Source: Anaerolineales bacterium (lineage in GTDB: Bacteria; Chloroflexota; Anaerolineae; 4572-78; NAK82). Taken from it: DNA of 5,128 nt. Position numbers and translations under genes: made by a program. Shown one piece after another: positions 1-5,128 of this stretch. The notes below the pieces were generated by a model, which worked only from the letters and a program-made list of their open reading frames with translations, had not been told where the DNA came from and made no database searches. The stretch is from the NCBI GenBank assembly GCA_024643945.1, contig JAHELX010000002.1:39920-45047 (forward strand), written 5' to 3'. Within the stretch, counting starts at the first letter, position 1. Every line of letters starts with the position of its first letter.

Positions 1-1143
1 CGGCTGGCTGAAAAACACGATGCTCTCAACCTTTCGCAGGGCTTCCCCGACTTTGACCCGCCGCCGCAGGTAGTGACCGCGGCCGCCGAGGCACTGCGGA
101 GTGGCTACAACCAATACGCCGTCACCTGGGGATCCGCCCGGTTGCGGGCGGCGCTGGCCGACAAGTATGATCGCTGGTACGGTATGGCGGTGGACCCGGA
201 GACCGATGTGACCATCACCTGCGGCGTTACGGAGGCCATTGTCGCTGCTTTGTTGGGCGTGGTGGATCCTGGTGACCGGGTGGTCATCCTGGAGCCAGCT
301 CATGAGAACTACCTGGCCGGCGTCCTCTTCGCTGGAGGCAAGCCAATCTGGGTCCCTCTTTCGTCGCCCGACTTCGTGCTGGACGAAGCCCGACTGCGCG
401 CCGCATTTGCCCAGCGCCCCAGGGCGATCATTATTAACACTCCCCATAACCCCACCGGGCGTGTCTTCACCCGCGAAGAATTGGGCCTCATCGCCAAGTT
501 GTGTATTGAATACGACACCATCGCCATCACCGACGAAATTTACGAGCACATTCTTTACGACGGGCGGGAGCACGTTCCCCTGGCTACTCTGCCCGGAATG
601 GCAGAGCGGACCATCACCACAAGCGGGCTGAGCAAAACCTACGCCGCCACTGGCTGGCGAGTGGGTTGGGTGATCGCGCCACCGGCGCTATCGAATGCGG
701 TGCGCACCGTGCATGACTTTCTCACTATCTGCGCGCCGACGCCATTGCAAGAGGCGTCGGCCGTCGCCCTGGGCTTGCCTGACGCCTACTACGCGGAACT
801 GGCCCAGGCTTACACTGCCCGCCGGGATAGGATGATGGCTATCCTGGAGGATAGCGGCTTTCGCGCTGCGCCGCCGGAGGGGGCTTACTATGTGATGGCC
901 GACTTCTCCGAAGTTCAGCCCGACCTGGCGGGGTATCCCCGTGGTCTTCAAGGAGGGCAGGGTGATGACGTGGCCTTTGCTCGCTGGTTGACCATTGAGA
1001 GGAAGGTGGCGGTGGTGCCAGGGAGTAGCTTTTATCACGACCCGGCGTTAGGGCGGAAATTAGTGCGCTTCGCCTTTCCCAAGCGGGTGGAAACGCTGGA
1101 GGAGGCGGGAAGAAGATTACAACACAAAGGAGGACTACAATGA
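1..1143 (+). CDS. Class I/II PLP-dependent aminotransferase (5' end off window)
   Basis: Fold-type I aminotransferase moving an amino group between an amino acid and a 2-oxo acid in the cytoplasm. The frame is open from base 1. The residues before the GTG at 73 (NLSQGFPDFDPP) are the conserved N-terminal family signature, so that GTG is internal and roughly 20-25 residues are missing; 380 residues are present. Numbering codons from base 1: Tyr39 in NQYAV; the cofactor Asn150 in NTPHNPTG; Asp178 and Tyr181 in DEIYEH, contacting the pyridine ring and O3'; Schiff-base Lys212 in SGLSKTYAATGWRVGW; and substrate-carboxylate Arg356 in LVRFAFPKR. All catalytic positions are intact. The pattern resembles the methionine/kynurenine/aspartate aminotransferase subgroup (YbdL- and DapC-like), but substrate cannot be assigned. 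It overlaps the next gene by 4 bp (ATGA), so the two are probably translationally coupled. Family is certain; specificity is not. Confidence 0.95.
   Translation, partial: RLAEKHDALNLSQGFPDFDPPPQVVTAAAEALRSGYNQYAVTWGSARLRAALADKYDRWYGMAVDPETDVTITCGVTEAIVAALLGVVDPGDRVVILEPAHENYLAGVLFAGGKPIWVPLSSPDFVLDEARLRAAFAQRPRAIIINTPHNPTGRVFTREELGLIAKLCIEYDTIAITDEIYEHILYDGREHVPLATLPGMAERTITTSGLSKTYAATGWRVGWVIAPPALSNAVRTVHDFLTICAPTPLQEASAVALGLPDAYYAELAQAYTARRDRMMAILEDSGFRAAPPEGAYYVMADFSEVQPDLAGYPRGLQGGQGDDVAFARWLTIERKVAVVPGSSFYHDPALGRKLVRFAFPKRVETLEEAGRRLQHKGGLQ
1126..1133 (+). promoter_or_regulatory. Strong Shine-Dalgarno for the dehydrogenase-like gene
   Basis: AAAGGAGG lies inside the last codons of the aminotransferase gene, 6 nt before the ATG at 1140. 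It fixes that ATG as the start and shows that the downstream gene can recruit ribosomes itself as well as by termination-reinitiation at the ATGA overlap. Confidence 0.85.
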
Positions 1144-2312
1144 AGATCGTCGTACTGGGTGGTGCCGGTTTGATGGGCCGCATCGCGGTGCGTGACCTGG
1201 CCCTCAACCCCGAGGTGGATCAGGTGGTCATCGCCGATCTGGACCTGGATCTGGCCCGGCAGGTAGCCGCCATCCTGGACAGCCCTAAAGTCAGTGTGCA
1301 GCCGGCCAACGCCACCGATAAGTCGTCGCTGGTCTCACTTCTGGCTGGGGCCGACAGCATGCTTAACGCCACCGTCTACTACTTCAACCTGTCGGTGATG
1401 CAGGCCTGCCTGGAGGCGGGGGTTCATTACGTCGACCTGGGCGGCCTTTTTCACACCACCCGCAAACAATTGGAACTCCACGAGCAGTTCCAGGCAGCCG
1501 GCATCACCGCTGTGCTCGGTATGGGCAGCGCGCCAGGCATCCCTAACGTGCAGACGCGCTACGCCGCGGAGCGATTGGACACCATCGACACCATCCGCAT
1601 CTACGATGGCATCAAGCCCCCACCGGGCGACGACATCTTCTTCGGCTATGCCATCCCCACCATCATCGATGAGTTGACCATGCCGCCTATGGTCTTCCGT
1701 GATGGGGAATTCGTCGCCTGCGAGCCGCTATCGGAGGTGGAGGAATACTGGTTTCAGCCGCCAATTGGTCTGCTGAAGACGCACCTTTCGCTGCATTCCG
1801 AAGTGGCTACACTGCCGGTGACGTACGCCCAGAAGGGAGTGCGAGAGTGTTTCTTCAAGATTAACTACTGGGGCCTTTCTGAAGATGCATTGCGCAAAAT
1901 CAAGCTCTTCGCCGACGTGGGCTTTGCCGGCACCGAACCGGTGGAAGTGAAGGGGGTATCGGTAAAACCGCGTGACCTATTGGTGAAGTTGATGGCCCTC
2001 TACACGCCCCCCCTCGACGCCTTCATCGCCGAAGCAGCCGACGTCACCCATTGGAAAAAGGAAATTGTTACCGAGGTGACGGGAACGCAAAACGGCAAGC
2101 AGGTGACATACCGCTTGGGGACGTTGACTGCCATCGGCTCCCGGCCCACCGGCGTAGCGCCGGCCATCACCGCCCACTGGCTGGCAGCCGGACGCATTCC
2201 CCAGGCCGGCGTTTTCCCATCCGAGGCGGCCATCGAGCCAGAGCCCTTCTTTGCCGAGTTGACCAGGCGGGATATCCATACGCAGGTTAGCGTCACTCGG
2301 GACTTAGCTTAG
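1140..2312 (+). CDS. Saccharopine dehydrogenase / lysine 6-dehydrogenase-like oxidoreductase
   Basis: Complete 390-residue protein, a usual length for single-domain bacterial members of this family. The N-terminal Rossmann domain begins at residue 2 with GGAGLMG (7-13, GxGxxG). The second strand ends in an acidic residue (IAD, Asp33), which by general Rossmann rules favours NAD over NADP. YVDLGG (97-102) and GSAPGIPN (129-136) are family landmarks following the nucleotide-binding domain. HSEVATLP (219-226) and the C-terminal block TGVAPAITAHWL with GVFPSEAA and PEPFFAEL (337-374) match the saccharopine-dehydrogenase C-terminal domain. Known family activities include oxidation of lysine or saccharopine, and carboxynorspermidine formation. 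Which one applies here is open; lysine 6-dehydrogenase-like is the closest impression. The start is fixed by the SD at 1126 and the ATGA overlap with the aminotransferase, pointing to a shared amino-acid pathway. Stop TAG. No frameshift or missing motif. Confidence 0.92.
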   Translation: MKIVVLGGAGLMGRIAVRDLALNPEVDQVVIADLDLDLARQVAAILDSPKVSVQPANATDKSSLVSLLAGADSMLNATVYYFNLSVMQACLEAGVHYVDLGGLFHTTRKQLELHEQFQAAGITAVLGMGSAPGIPNVQTRYAAERLDTIDTIRIYDGIKPPPGDDIFFGYAIPTIIDELTMPPMVFRDGEFVACEPLSEVEEYWFQPPIGLLKTHLSLHSEVATLPVTYAQKGVRECFFKINYWGLSEDALRKIKLFADVGFAGTEPVEVKGVSVKPRDLLVKLMALYTPPLDAFIAEAADVTHWKKEIVTEVTGTQNGKQVTYRLGTLTAIGSRPTGVAPAITAHWLAAGRIPQAGVFPSEAAIEPEPFFAELTRRDIHTQVSVTRDLA

Positions 2313-2393
2313 GCAGCGTACCTGATAGCCAATGACCCACTCGTAACCTGCCGAGCCAGACCCCAGTCCATTTTGCGATAGGCTGCCTCATCT

Positions 2394-3443
2394 TCAACCA
2401 GTAAGCTTATCTGCGTTTGGGAAAGAGATTTGGTCGAACGCCTTTACTCCATATTCCACTGCACGCAAAAAGGCGGCACTGGTCTCGGGCAGGCCAGTAT
2501 TAATGAACATACCGCTGCCTAGCTCAAAGCCGGCCGAGTGGGTGACGCGGGGGATGATGGTGACGTACCAGTGGAGATATTCAGTGCCAGGGTCGCGCAG
2601 GGGAGCAGAGCGAATCACGTAATTGTAGTCCGGGTCTCTCAAGCCCATATAAAGTTTGTGCAGCACATGGTGCAATAATTGCCCCAGGTCGGCCACTTCG
2701 TGGGTGGTGACGTTCAGAAAACCCGATCCGTGACGGCGGGGTAGAATCCACGTGTGAAAGGGGGATAGGGCGGCATACGGAATAAAGGCTACAAAGTGCT
2801 CGCTCTTGGCCACCAGGCGGCGGCCGTCCTTCAACTCGTCGGCCAGCATGTGACACAAGACGCAACGCCCCGTATCATCAAAATAGCGGCGAGCCTCCTC
2901 GGTGCGGGCGCGGATACTATAGGGCACAATGGGCAGGCCGATAAGCTGGGTATGGGGGTGCGCCAACGAAGTACCGGCGTGCTCTCCGTGATTCTCGAAA
3001 AAGATGATTTGCTCAATGCGCGGGTCCCGGGCGATCTCGCTGCCCCGAATTTTGAAGGTTTCCAGCATCAGGGCAACTTCGGCGGGTGATTCCAGAGCAG
3101 GACACGTATTATGGTGTGGTGTCTCTATCAACACTTCGTGGTACCCCACGCCGGAAATCTGCCGGTGCACGCCATCGAAGGTGCGCATCCGCTCTCCTTG
3201 GCGTTGCAAGGCCGGGTATTTGTTGCGCACCACCCGTAGTTGCCAGGGGCCATGTTCCGGGATACGCATCACTTCCAGGTCGAGCTCTTCGTTACCAGGG
3301 CAGAAGGGGCAATCAGCTTCCCATTCAGGCTGGTCCTGGGTTAAAGGCCGAGGAGGTTGTACAAATTCTTCAGGGCGCTTGGCCCGTTCGGTGGAGATGA
3401 TGACCCACTCTTTGGTCGCGATATTCTGGCGCAATTCAGGCAT
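2394..3443 (-). CDS. galT: Galactose-1-phosphate uridylyltransferase-like (GalT family)
   Basis: HIT-superfamily nucleotidylyltransferase of 349 residues. GalT swaps UMP between UDP-glucose and galactose-1-phosphate through a uridylylated histidine (Leloir pathway, cytoplasm). Visible: CPFCPGNE (45-52) with zinc-ligand cysteines 45 and 48; PHHN (109-112), where a third zinc histidine is expected; and NHGEHAGTSLAHPHTQ (151-166), the active site, with His162 as probable zinc ligand, His164 as nucleophile and Gln166. A second half carries CVLC (194-197), FHTWILPRRH (229-238), HWYVTIIPR (291-299) and the terminal GSGMFINTG (309-317). The ATG is the first start after an in-frame TAG nine codons upstream, with a purine-rich SD. 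About 20 residues follow the usual family end. Neither galK nor galE is in view, and relatives include ADP-glucose phosphorylases, so the substrate pair is uncertain. Probably last gene of the HD-Nudix-GalT operon. Confidence 0.93.
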   Translation of the reverse strand: MPELRQNIATKEWVIISTERAKRPEEFVQPPRPLTQDQPEWEADCPFCPGNEELDLEVMRIPEHGPWQLRVVRNKYPALQRQGERMRTFDGVHRQISGVGYHEVLIETPHHNTCPALESPAEVALMLETFKIRGSEIARDPRIEQIIFFENHGEHAGTSLAHPHTQLIGLPIVPYSIRARTEEARRYFDDTGRCVLCHMLADELKDGRRLVAKSEHFVAFIPYAALSPFHTWILPRRHGSGFLNVTTHEVADLGQLLHHVLHKLYMGLRDPDYNYVIRSAPLRDPGTEYLHWYVTIIPRVTHSAGFELGSGMFINTGLPETSAAFLRAVEYGVKAFDQISFPNADKLTG

Positions 3444-3451
3444 CTTACCTG

Positions 3452-3460
3452 CCCTCCCCT
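3452..3460 (-). promoter_or_regulatory. Ribosome binding site of the galT-like gene
   Basis: On the minus strand AGGGGAGGG ends 8 nt before the ATG at 3443. It supports this start in the 59-nt gap after the Nudix gene, so the last gene of the presumed operon does not depend on coupling. Confidence 0.7.
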
Positions 3461-3502
3461 CTCCACTCTAGCTTTTGTCTCCAATCGGCCATCTCTGGCC
3501 TC

Positions 3503-4156
3503 TCATTGATCTCGTTCGTCTTCCAACAAAGTAACAAATTCGCTCAGGATCATCGCCGTTGCGCCCCACACGACCTGTCCGTGGATGTCGAAGAACGGGA
3601 CGCGGCGAGGGGACTCGAAACGGGGATCTGACCAGAACTCCACTTTCCAGGTAGATGGGTTCAGCAGCAAAGCCAGGGACACCTCCAACACCTCGGCCAC
3701 CTCGACCGGGTCGCGGCGAAAAGTCGGCGCGATGGGCCGATATGCGACGAAAGGATGGATGCAATAGTTGCTGGGGGGTGTGTAAAGCGCCGATAGCCGC
3801 CCGATTACCTCGGTGCCTTCAGGAGGAACGCCTAGCTCTTCACGGGTCTCCCGCAGCGCCGTCTGAACCAGGGCTTCGCCATCTTCCCGCGCACCACCTG
3901 GCAGTGCAATTTGTCCCTTGTGCGAACGAAGCGTCTCGGTGCGGCGGGTCAGTACAAAGTGGAGCTGGCCGGCGCGCGGGTACAGTAAAATAAGGACGCC
4001 GCCTTCCCGACAGTCAGGTGGCATAGCGAAATTGGGGTTCCGGCCAGGGCGTGGCTGAGGGGCCATCTTGATCTGCGCATCAAGGCCTGGCAGCGGGCGT
4101 GACAACGCGCGGCGCACATCATCCAGGGTTGGCTCGGCGCTGAAGGTTTCAGTCAC
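3503..4156 (-). CDS. Nudix hydrolase, CoA pyrophosphatase type (NudL/UPF0035-like)
   Basis: 217-residue Nudix protein. The Nudix box is perfect at residues 88-110: G, five residues, Glu94, seven residues, then RETREELGV, with Glu106 and Glu107 as metal ligands. Immediately before it, LTRRTETLRSHKGQIALPGG (69-88) fits the CoA-pyrophosphatase signature LLTxx(S/A)x3Rx3Gx3FPGG, except Thr73 for Ser/Ala and Leu85 for Phe. The family splits CoA or related CoA species into 3',5'-ADP and phosphopantetheine, using Mg or Mn. The first ~50 residues precede the Nudix fold and carry an Arg/Pro-rich stretch. The start is GTG, 11 nt after the HD gene's stop, with only a weak SD-like GGTAG; translational coupling is likely. 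An internal ATG at Met31 or Met45 would still leave the Nudix fold intact. Family is secure; CoA specificity is probable. Confidence 0.92.
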   Translation of the reverse strand: MTETFSAEPTLDDVRRALSRPLPGLDAQIKMAPQPRPGRNPNFAMPPDCREGGVLILLYPRAGQLHFVLTRRTETLRSHKGQIALPGGAREDGEALVQTALRETREELGVPPEGTEVIGRLSALYTPPSNYCIHPFVAYRPIAPTFRRDPVEVAEVLEVSLALLLNPSTWKVEFWSDPRFESPRRVPFFDIHGQVVWGATAMILSEFVTLLEDERDQ

Positions 4157-4167
4157 TTTGCTACCCG

Positions 4168-4764
4168 CTACCTGTCCCCAGCCACCTCAGAGGCCATACG
4201 CTCGAAGAACTCGATCATAAAGGCATGGCGTTCCTCGGCGATCGCGTGGGCGGTTCTGGTGAATAGAGTGCTCTTAACCTTGCTGAGCTTGACGGTAAAC
4301 TCCTTCATCGCCGTGTGTCCATCGGCGTCAGGAGGGGCCCATAGGCGCCGGCCTCGATGCGCGCCGTAGGCAAAGGCGCGGGCGATACCCACTGCGCCAA
4401 TCGCGTCGAGTTTGTCGGCATCGTACAGGATCTTGGCCTCCAACGTTTGAGGCGGCCGGTCCACCCGGAAGCGGTGGGCCTCGATGGCGTGAGCCACCGC
4501 CTCGATGAACTCGGGTGACTGGCCAGCCAATATCTGACGCGCACGGCGGGCGCCTTCGGCGGCGTGTTCTGGGATACGACCTGCGTCCTGGTCAGGGCGG
4601 GCGATATCGTGTAGGAGGGTGGCCGTCCGCAGCACCTCCATGTCGGCTCCTTCGGCCCGGCCGATGCGCTCGGCCAGGCGGTACACGCGCAGCACGTGGT
4701 CAAAGTCATGGGTGGAATCGGCTCCGCCATCATATAACGCGCGGGCCTGGTCAATTGTGAGCAT
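4168..4764 (-). CDS. HD-domain phosphohydrolase (uncharacterised, COG1418/YedJ-like)
   Basis: 198-residue HD-superfamily metal-dependent phosphohydrolase. The domain fills most of the protein: His23 in HDFDHVLRV, the signature His52-Asp53 in LLHDIARPD, further His67 and His97 that may bind metal or phosphate, and a late Asp in YDADKLDAIG (Asp115/117). The C-terminal helix (about 155-190, KSTLFTRTAHAIAEERHAFM) is typical of the small stand-alone bacterial members whose substrates are mostly unknown; related enzymes cleave nucleotides or cyclic nucleotides. No sensor or RelA/SpoT partner domain is present. ATG start with an AGGAGA SD 4 nt upstream. It is the first gene of the presumed HD-Nudix-GalT operon, directly downstream of the heptamer-repeat block. 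Superfamily is confident; substrate unknown. Confidence 0.9.
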   Translation of the reverse strand: MLTIDQARALYDGGADSTHDFDHVLRVYRLAERIGRAEGADMEVLRTATLLHDIARPDQDAGRIPEHAAEGARRARQILAGQSPEFIEAVAHAIEAHRFRVDRPPQTLEAKILYDADKLDAIGAVGIARAFAYGAHRGRRLWAPPDADGHTAMKEFTVKLSKVKSTLFTRTAHAIAEERHAFMIEFFERMASEVAGDR

Positions 4765-4768
4765 GATC

Positions 4769-4774
4769 TCTCCT
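4769..4774 (-). promoter_or_regulatory. Ribosome binding site of the HD gene
   Basis: AGGAGA on the minus strand, 4 nt before the ATG at 4764. It supports this start over downstream alternatives. Confidence 0.75.
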
Positions 4775-4799
4775 GCTGGCCTTGCACTTACTTGCGCGT

Positions 4800-4828
4800 A
4801 TTTTACTTCGGAAAGCGTAAAACGTGAA
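4800..4828 (-). promoter_or_regulatory. Candidate sigma-70-type promoter for HD-Nudix-GalT
   Basis: On the minus strand a -10-like TAAAAT (4800-4805, 5 of 6 to consensus) stands 17 nt after TTCACG (4823-4828, 4 of 6 to TTGACA). The -35 box falls inside one of the heptamer repeats. Predicted transcription start is near 4793, giving a leader of about 30 nt containing the SD. Box quality and spacing are seen directly; promoter activity is inferred. Confidence 0.4.
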
Positions 4829-4856
4829 ACGTAAGGCGTAAAACGTGAAACGTAAG
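4815..4856. repeat. Six tandem heptamers (a perfect 21-bp unit repeated twice)
   Basis: The tract reads as six consecutive 7-bp units: GCGTAAA, ACGTGAA, ACGTAAG, then the same three again without a mismatch, giving an exact 21-bp direct duplication at 4815-4835 and 4836-4856. Consensus is RCGTRAR. It resembles short tandem heptamer repeats found between genes in some bacteria. There is no coding frame of interest across it. Confidence 0.95.
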
Positions 4857-4900
4857 GTGAACCACCACTGACCTCACGTTTTACGTTTCACGTTTTACGC
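4836..4900. terminator. Long hairpin formed by the opposed heptamer blocks
   Basis: Bases 4836-4855 are perfectly complementary to 4881-4900 (20 bp). Past a small bulge, GTGA 4857-4860 can pair with TCAC 4874-4877, leaving a 13-nt loop. An alternative stem uses 4815-4832 with 4883-4900 (18 bp). It lies directly behind a stop codon on the minus strand, so transcription termination or 3'-end protection of that mRNA is plausible. However, the stem is AT-rich and no clear U-tract follows, so a classical intrinsic terminator is not shown. Confidence 0.5.
4873..4900. repeat. Four heptamers in inverted orientation
   Basis: Read on the minus strand this is GCGTAAA, ACGTGAA, ACGTAAA, ACGTGAG: the same heptamer family as 4815-4856 but inverted. 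The block starts one base after the TAA of the upstream minus-strand gene. Confidence 0.93.
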
Positions 4901-4901
4901 A

Positions 4902-5128
4902 TTAGATGGGTGGATAAGGTACATTGCGTCCCGCGCCTGGCAGAGGGAAAGCCTCGGCATTGATGATCCGATCCAGGCGATTTCGGAACATCTCGATTTC
5001 ACGCTCTGTGATCAAAGGAGCCAGTTCACTCATAATCGGGCTTGATGGCTGGTTGAGACCCTGTTGCAAACGACAGAGGTCTGCCAGGATATCGTCGGGA
5101 ATGGGCTGGCCGGCGAAATCCCAGATGA
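4902..5128 (-). CDS. C-terminal end of SCO1664-family (PI3/4-kinase-like) protein, partial
   Basis: An open minus-strand frame enters from the right edge and ends at TAA (4902-4904), giving 74 C-terminal residues. It starts IWDFAGQPIPDD, continues through an amphipathic helical stretch (LITEREIEMFRNRLDRI), and ends with FPLPGAG and VPYPPI. From memory, the W-x-x-AG-E/Q-P motif followed by helices and an FP.P...P.PP ending matches the C-terminus of the SCO1664 family (TIGR03843), proteins of about 250 residues with a distant phosphatidylinositol 3/4-kinase-like fold and no settled function. The kinase-like core is outside the window, so this rests on the tail only. In genomes I know of, the family often sits next to DUF3090 and a phosphoglycerate-mutase-like gene, which would lie further right. 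Coding is supported by the uninterrupted frame and protein-like composition. Confidence 0.7.
   Translation of the reverse strand, partial: IWDFAGQPIPDDILADLCRLQQGLNQPSSPIMSELAPLITEREIEMFRNRLDRIINAEAFPLPGAGRNVPYPPI

Noticed and set aside
73..75. GTG at 73 as the true start of the aminotransferase
   Set aside because: The frame is open upstream and encodes the conserved NLSQGFPDFDPP segment, so the real start is before the window.
839..1207. Minus-strand open frame of 122 codons opposite the aminotransferase end and dehydrogenase start
   Set aside because: It runs antisense across two well-supported genes, has low-complexity Pro/Arg/Ser-rich composition and shows no motif; it is a by-product of GC-rich codon usage.
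2311..2388. AGGCAGC / GCTGCCT inverted pair spanning the gap between the convergent genes, as a bidirectional terminator
   Set aside because: Only 7 bp of pairing across a 64-nt loop, no U-tract on either strand, and no better hairpin in the 81-bp gap.
3004..3471. Plus-strand open frame of 155 codons opposite galT
   Set aside because: Antisense to a gene with all catalytic motifs; the translation is Ser/Arg-rich with no recognisable fold.
3486..3503. GGCC-6 nt-GGCC near the end of the Nudix gene as a terminator
   Set aside because: A 4-bp stem with no U-tract is too weak, and galT follows on the same strand with a good SD, fitting read-through.
4305..4787. Minus-strand 160-codon frame overlapping the HD gene
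   Set aside because: Out-of-frame shadow of the HD gene; the other frame has the HD signature and the correctly placed SD.
4815..4900. Repeat block as a CRISPR array
   Set aside because: Units are 7 or 21 bp with no unique spacers between them, and no cas gene is near.

Overview
This window looks like ordinary bacterial chromosome of moderately high GC, probably a contig from a Chloroflexota/Anaerolineae-like organism. That placement is an inference from three things: the kind of family members present, the tail of an SCO1664-like gene, and an intergenic array of ACGTRAA heptamers, which I associate from memory with such genomes. It has not been tested. I see no transposase, integrase, phage gene, CRISPR array, rRNA or tRNA.

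Left part, plus strand (1-2312): a class I/II PLP-dependent aminotransferase, whose first residues lie off the window, overlaps by 4 bp (ATGA) with a complete saccharopine-dehydrogenase/lysine-6-dehydrogenase-like oxidoreductase. A strong Shine-Dalgarno inside the end of the first gene serves the second. The two are almost certainly co-translated and probably act on related amino- or keto-acid substrates, but the substrate cannot be read from the sequence.

Middle and right part, minus strand (5128-2394): in transcription order there is the C-terminal end of an SCO1664-family (PI3/4-kinase-like) protein, an intergenic block of heptamer repeats folding into a long hairpin, an HD-domain phosphohydrolase, a CoA-pyrophosphatase-type Nudix hydrolase, and a galactose-1-phosphate uridylyltransferase-like (GalT) enzyme. 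HD and Nudix are 11 nt apart and GalT follows after 59 nt, so these three look like one operon. Its likely promoter overlaps the heptamer block. The three encode small-molecule phosphate chemistry (phosphohydrolase, nucleoside-diphosphate hydrolase, nucleotidyl transfer) with no obvious single pathway. GalT and the saccharopine-dehydrogenase-like gene converge across an 81-bp gap.

The best candidate for something little described is the heptamer-repeat hairpin at 4815-4900. It starts one base after a stop codon and may supply promoter sequence to the next gene. The genes themselves belong to recognisable families, and I found no evidence of a new multi-gene system.
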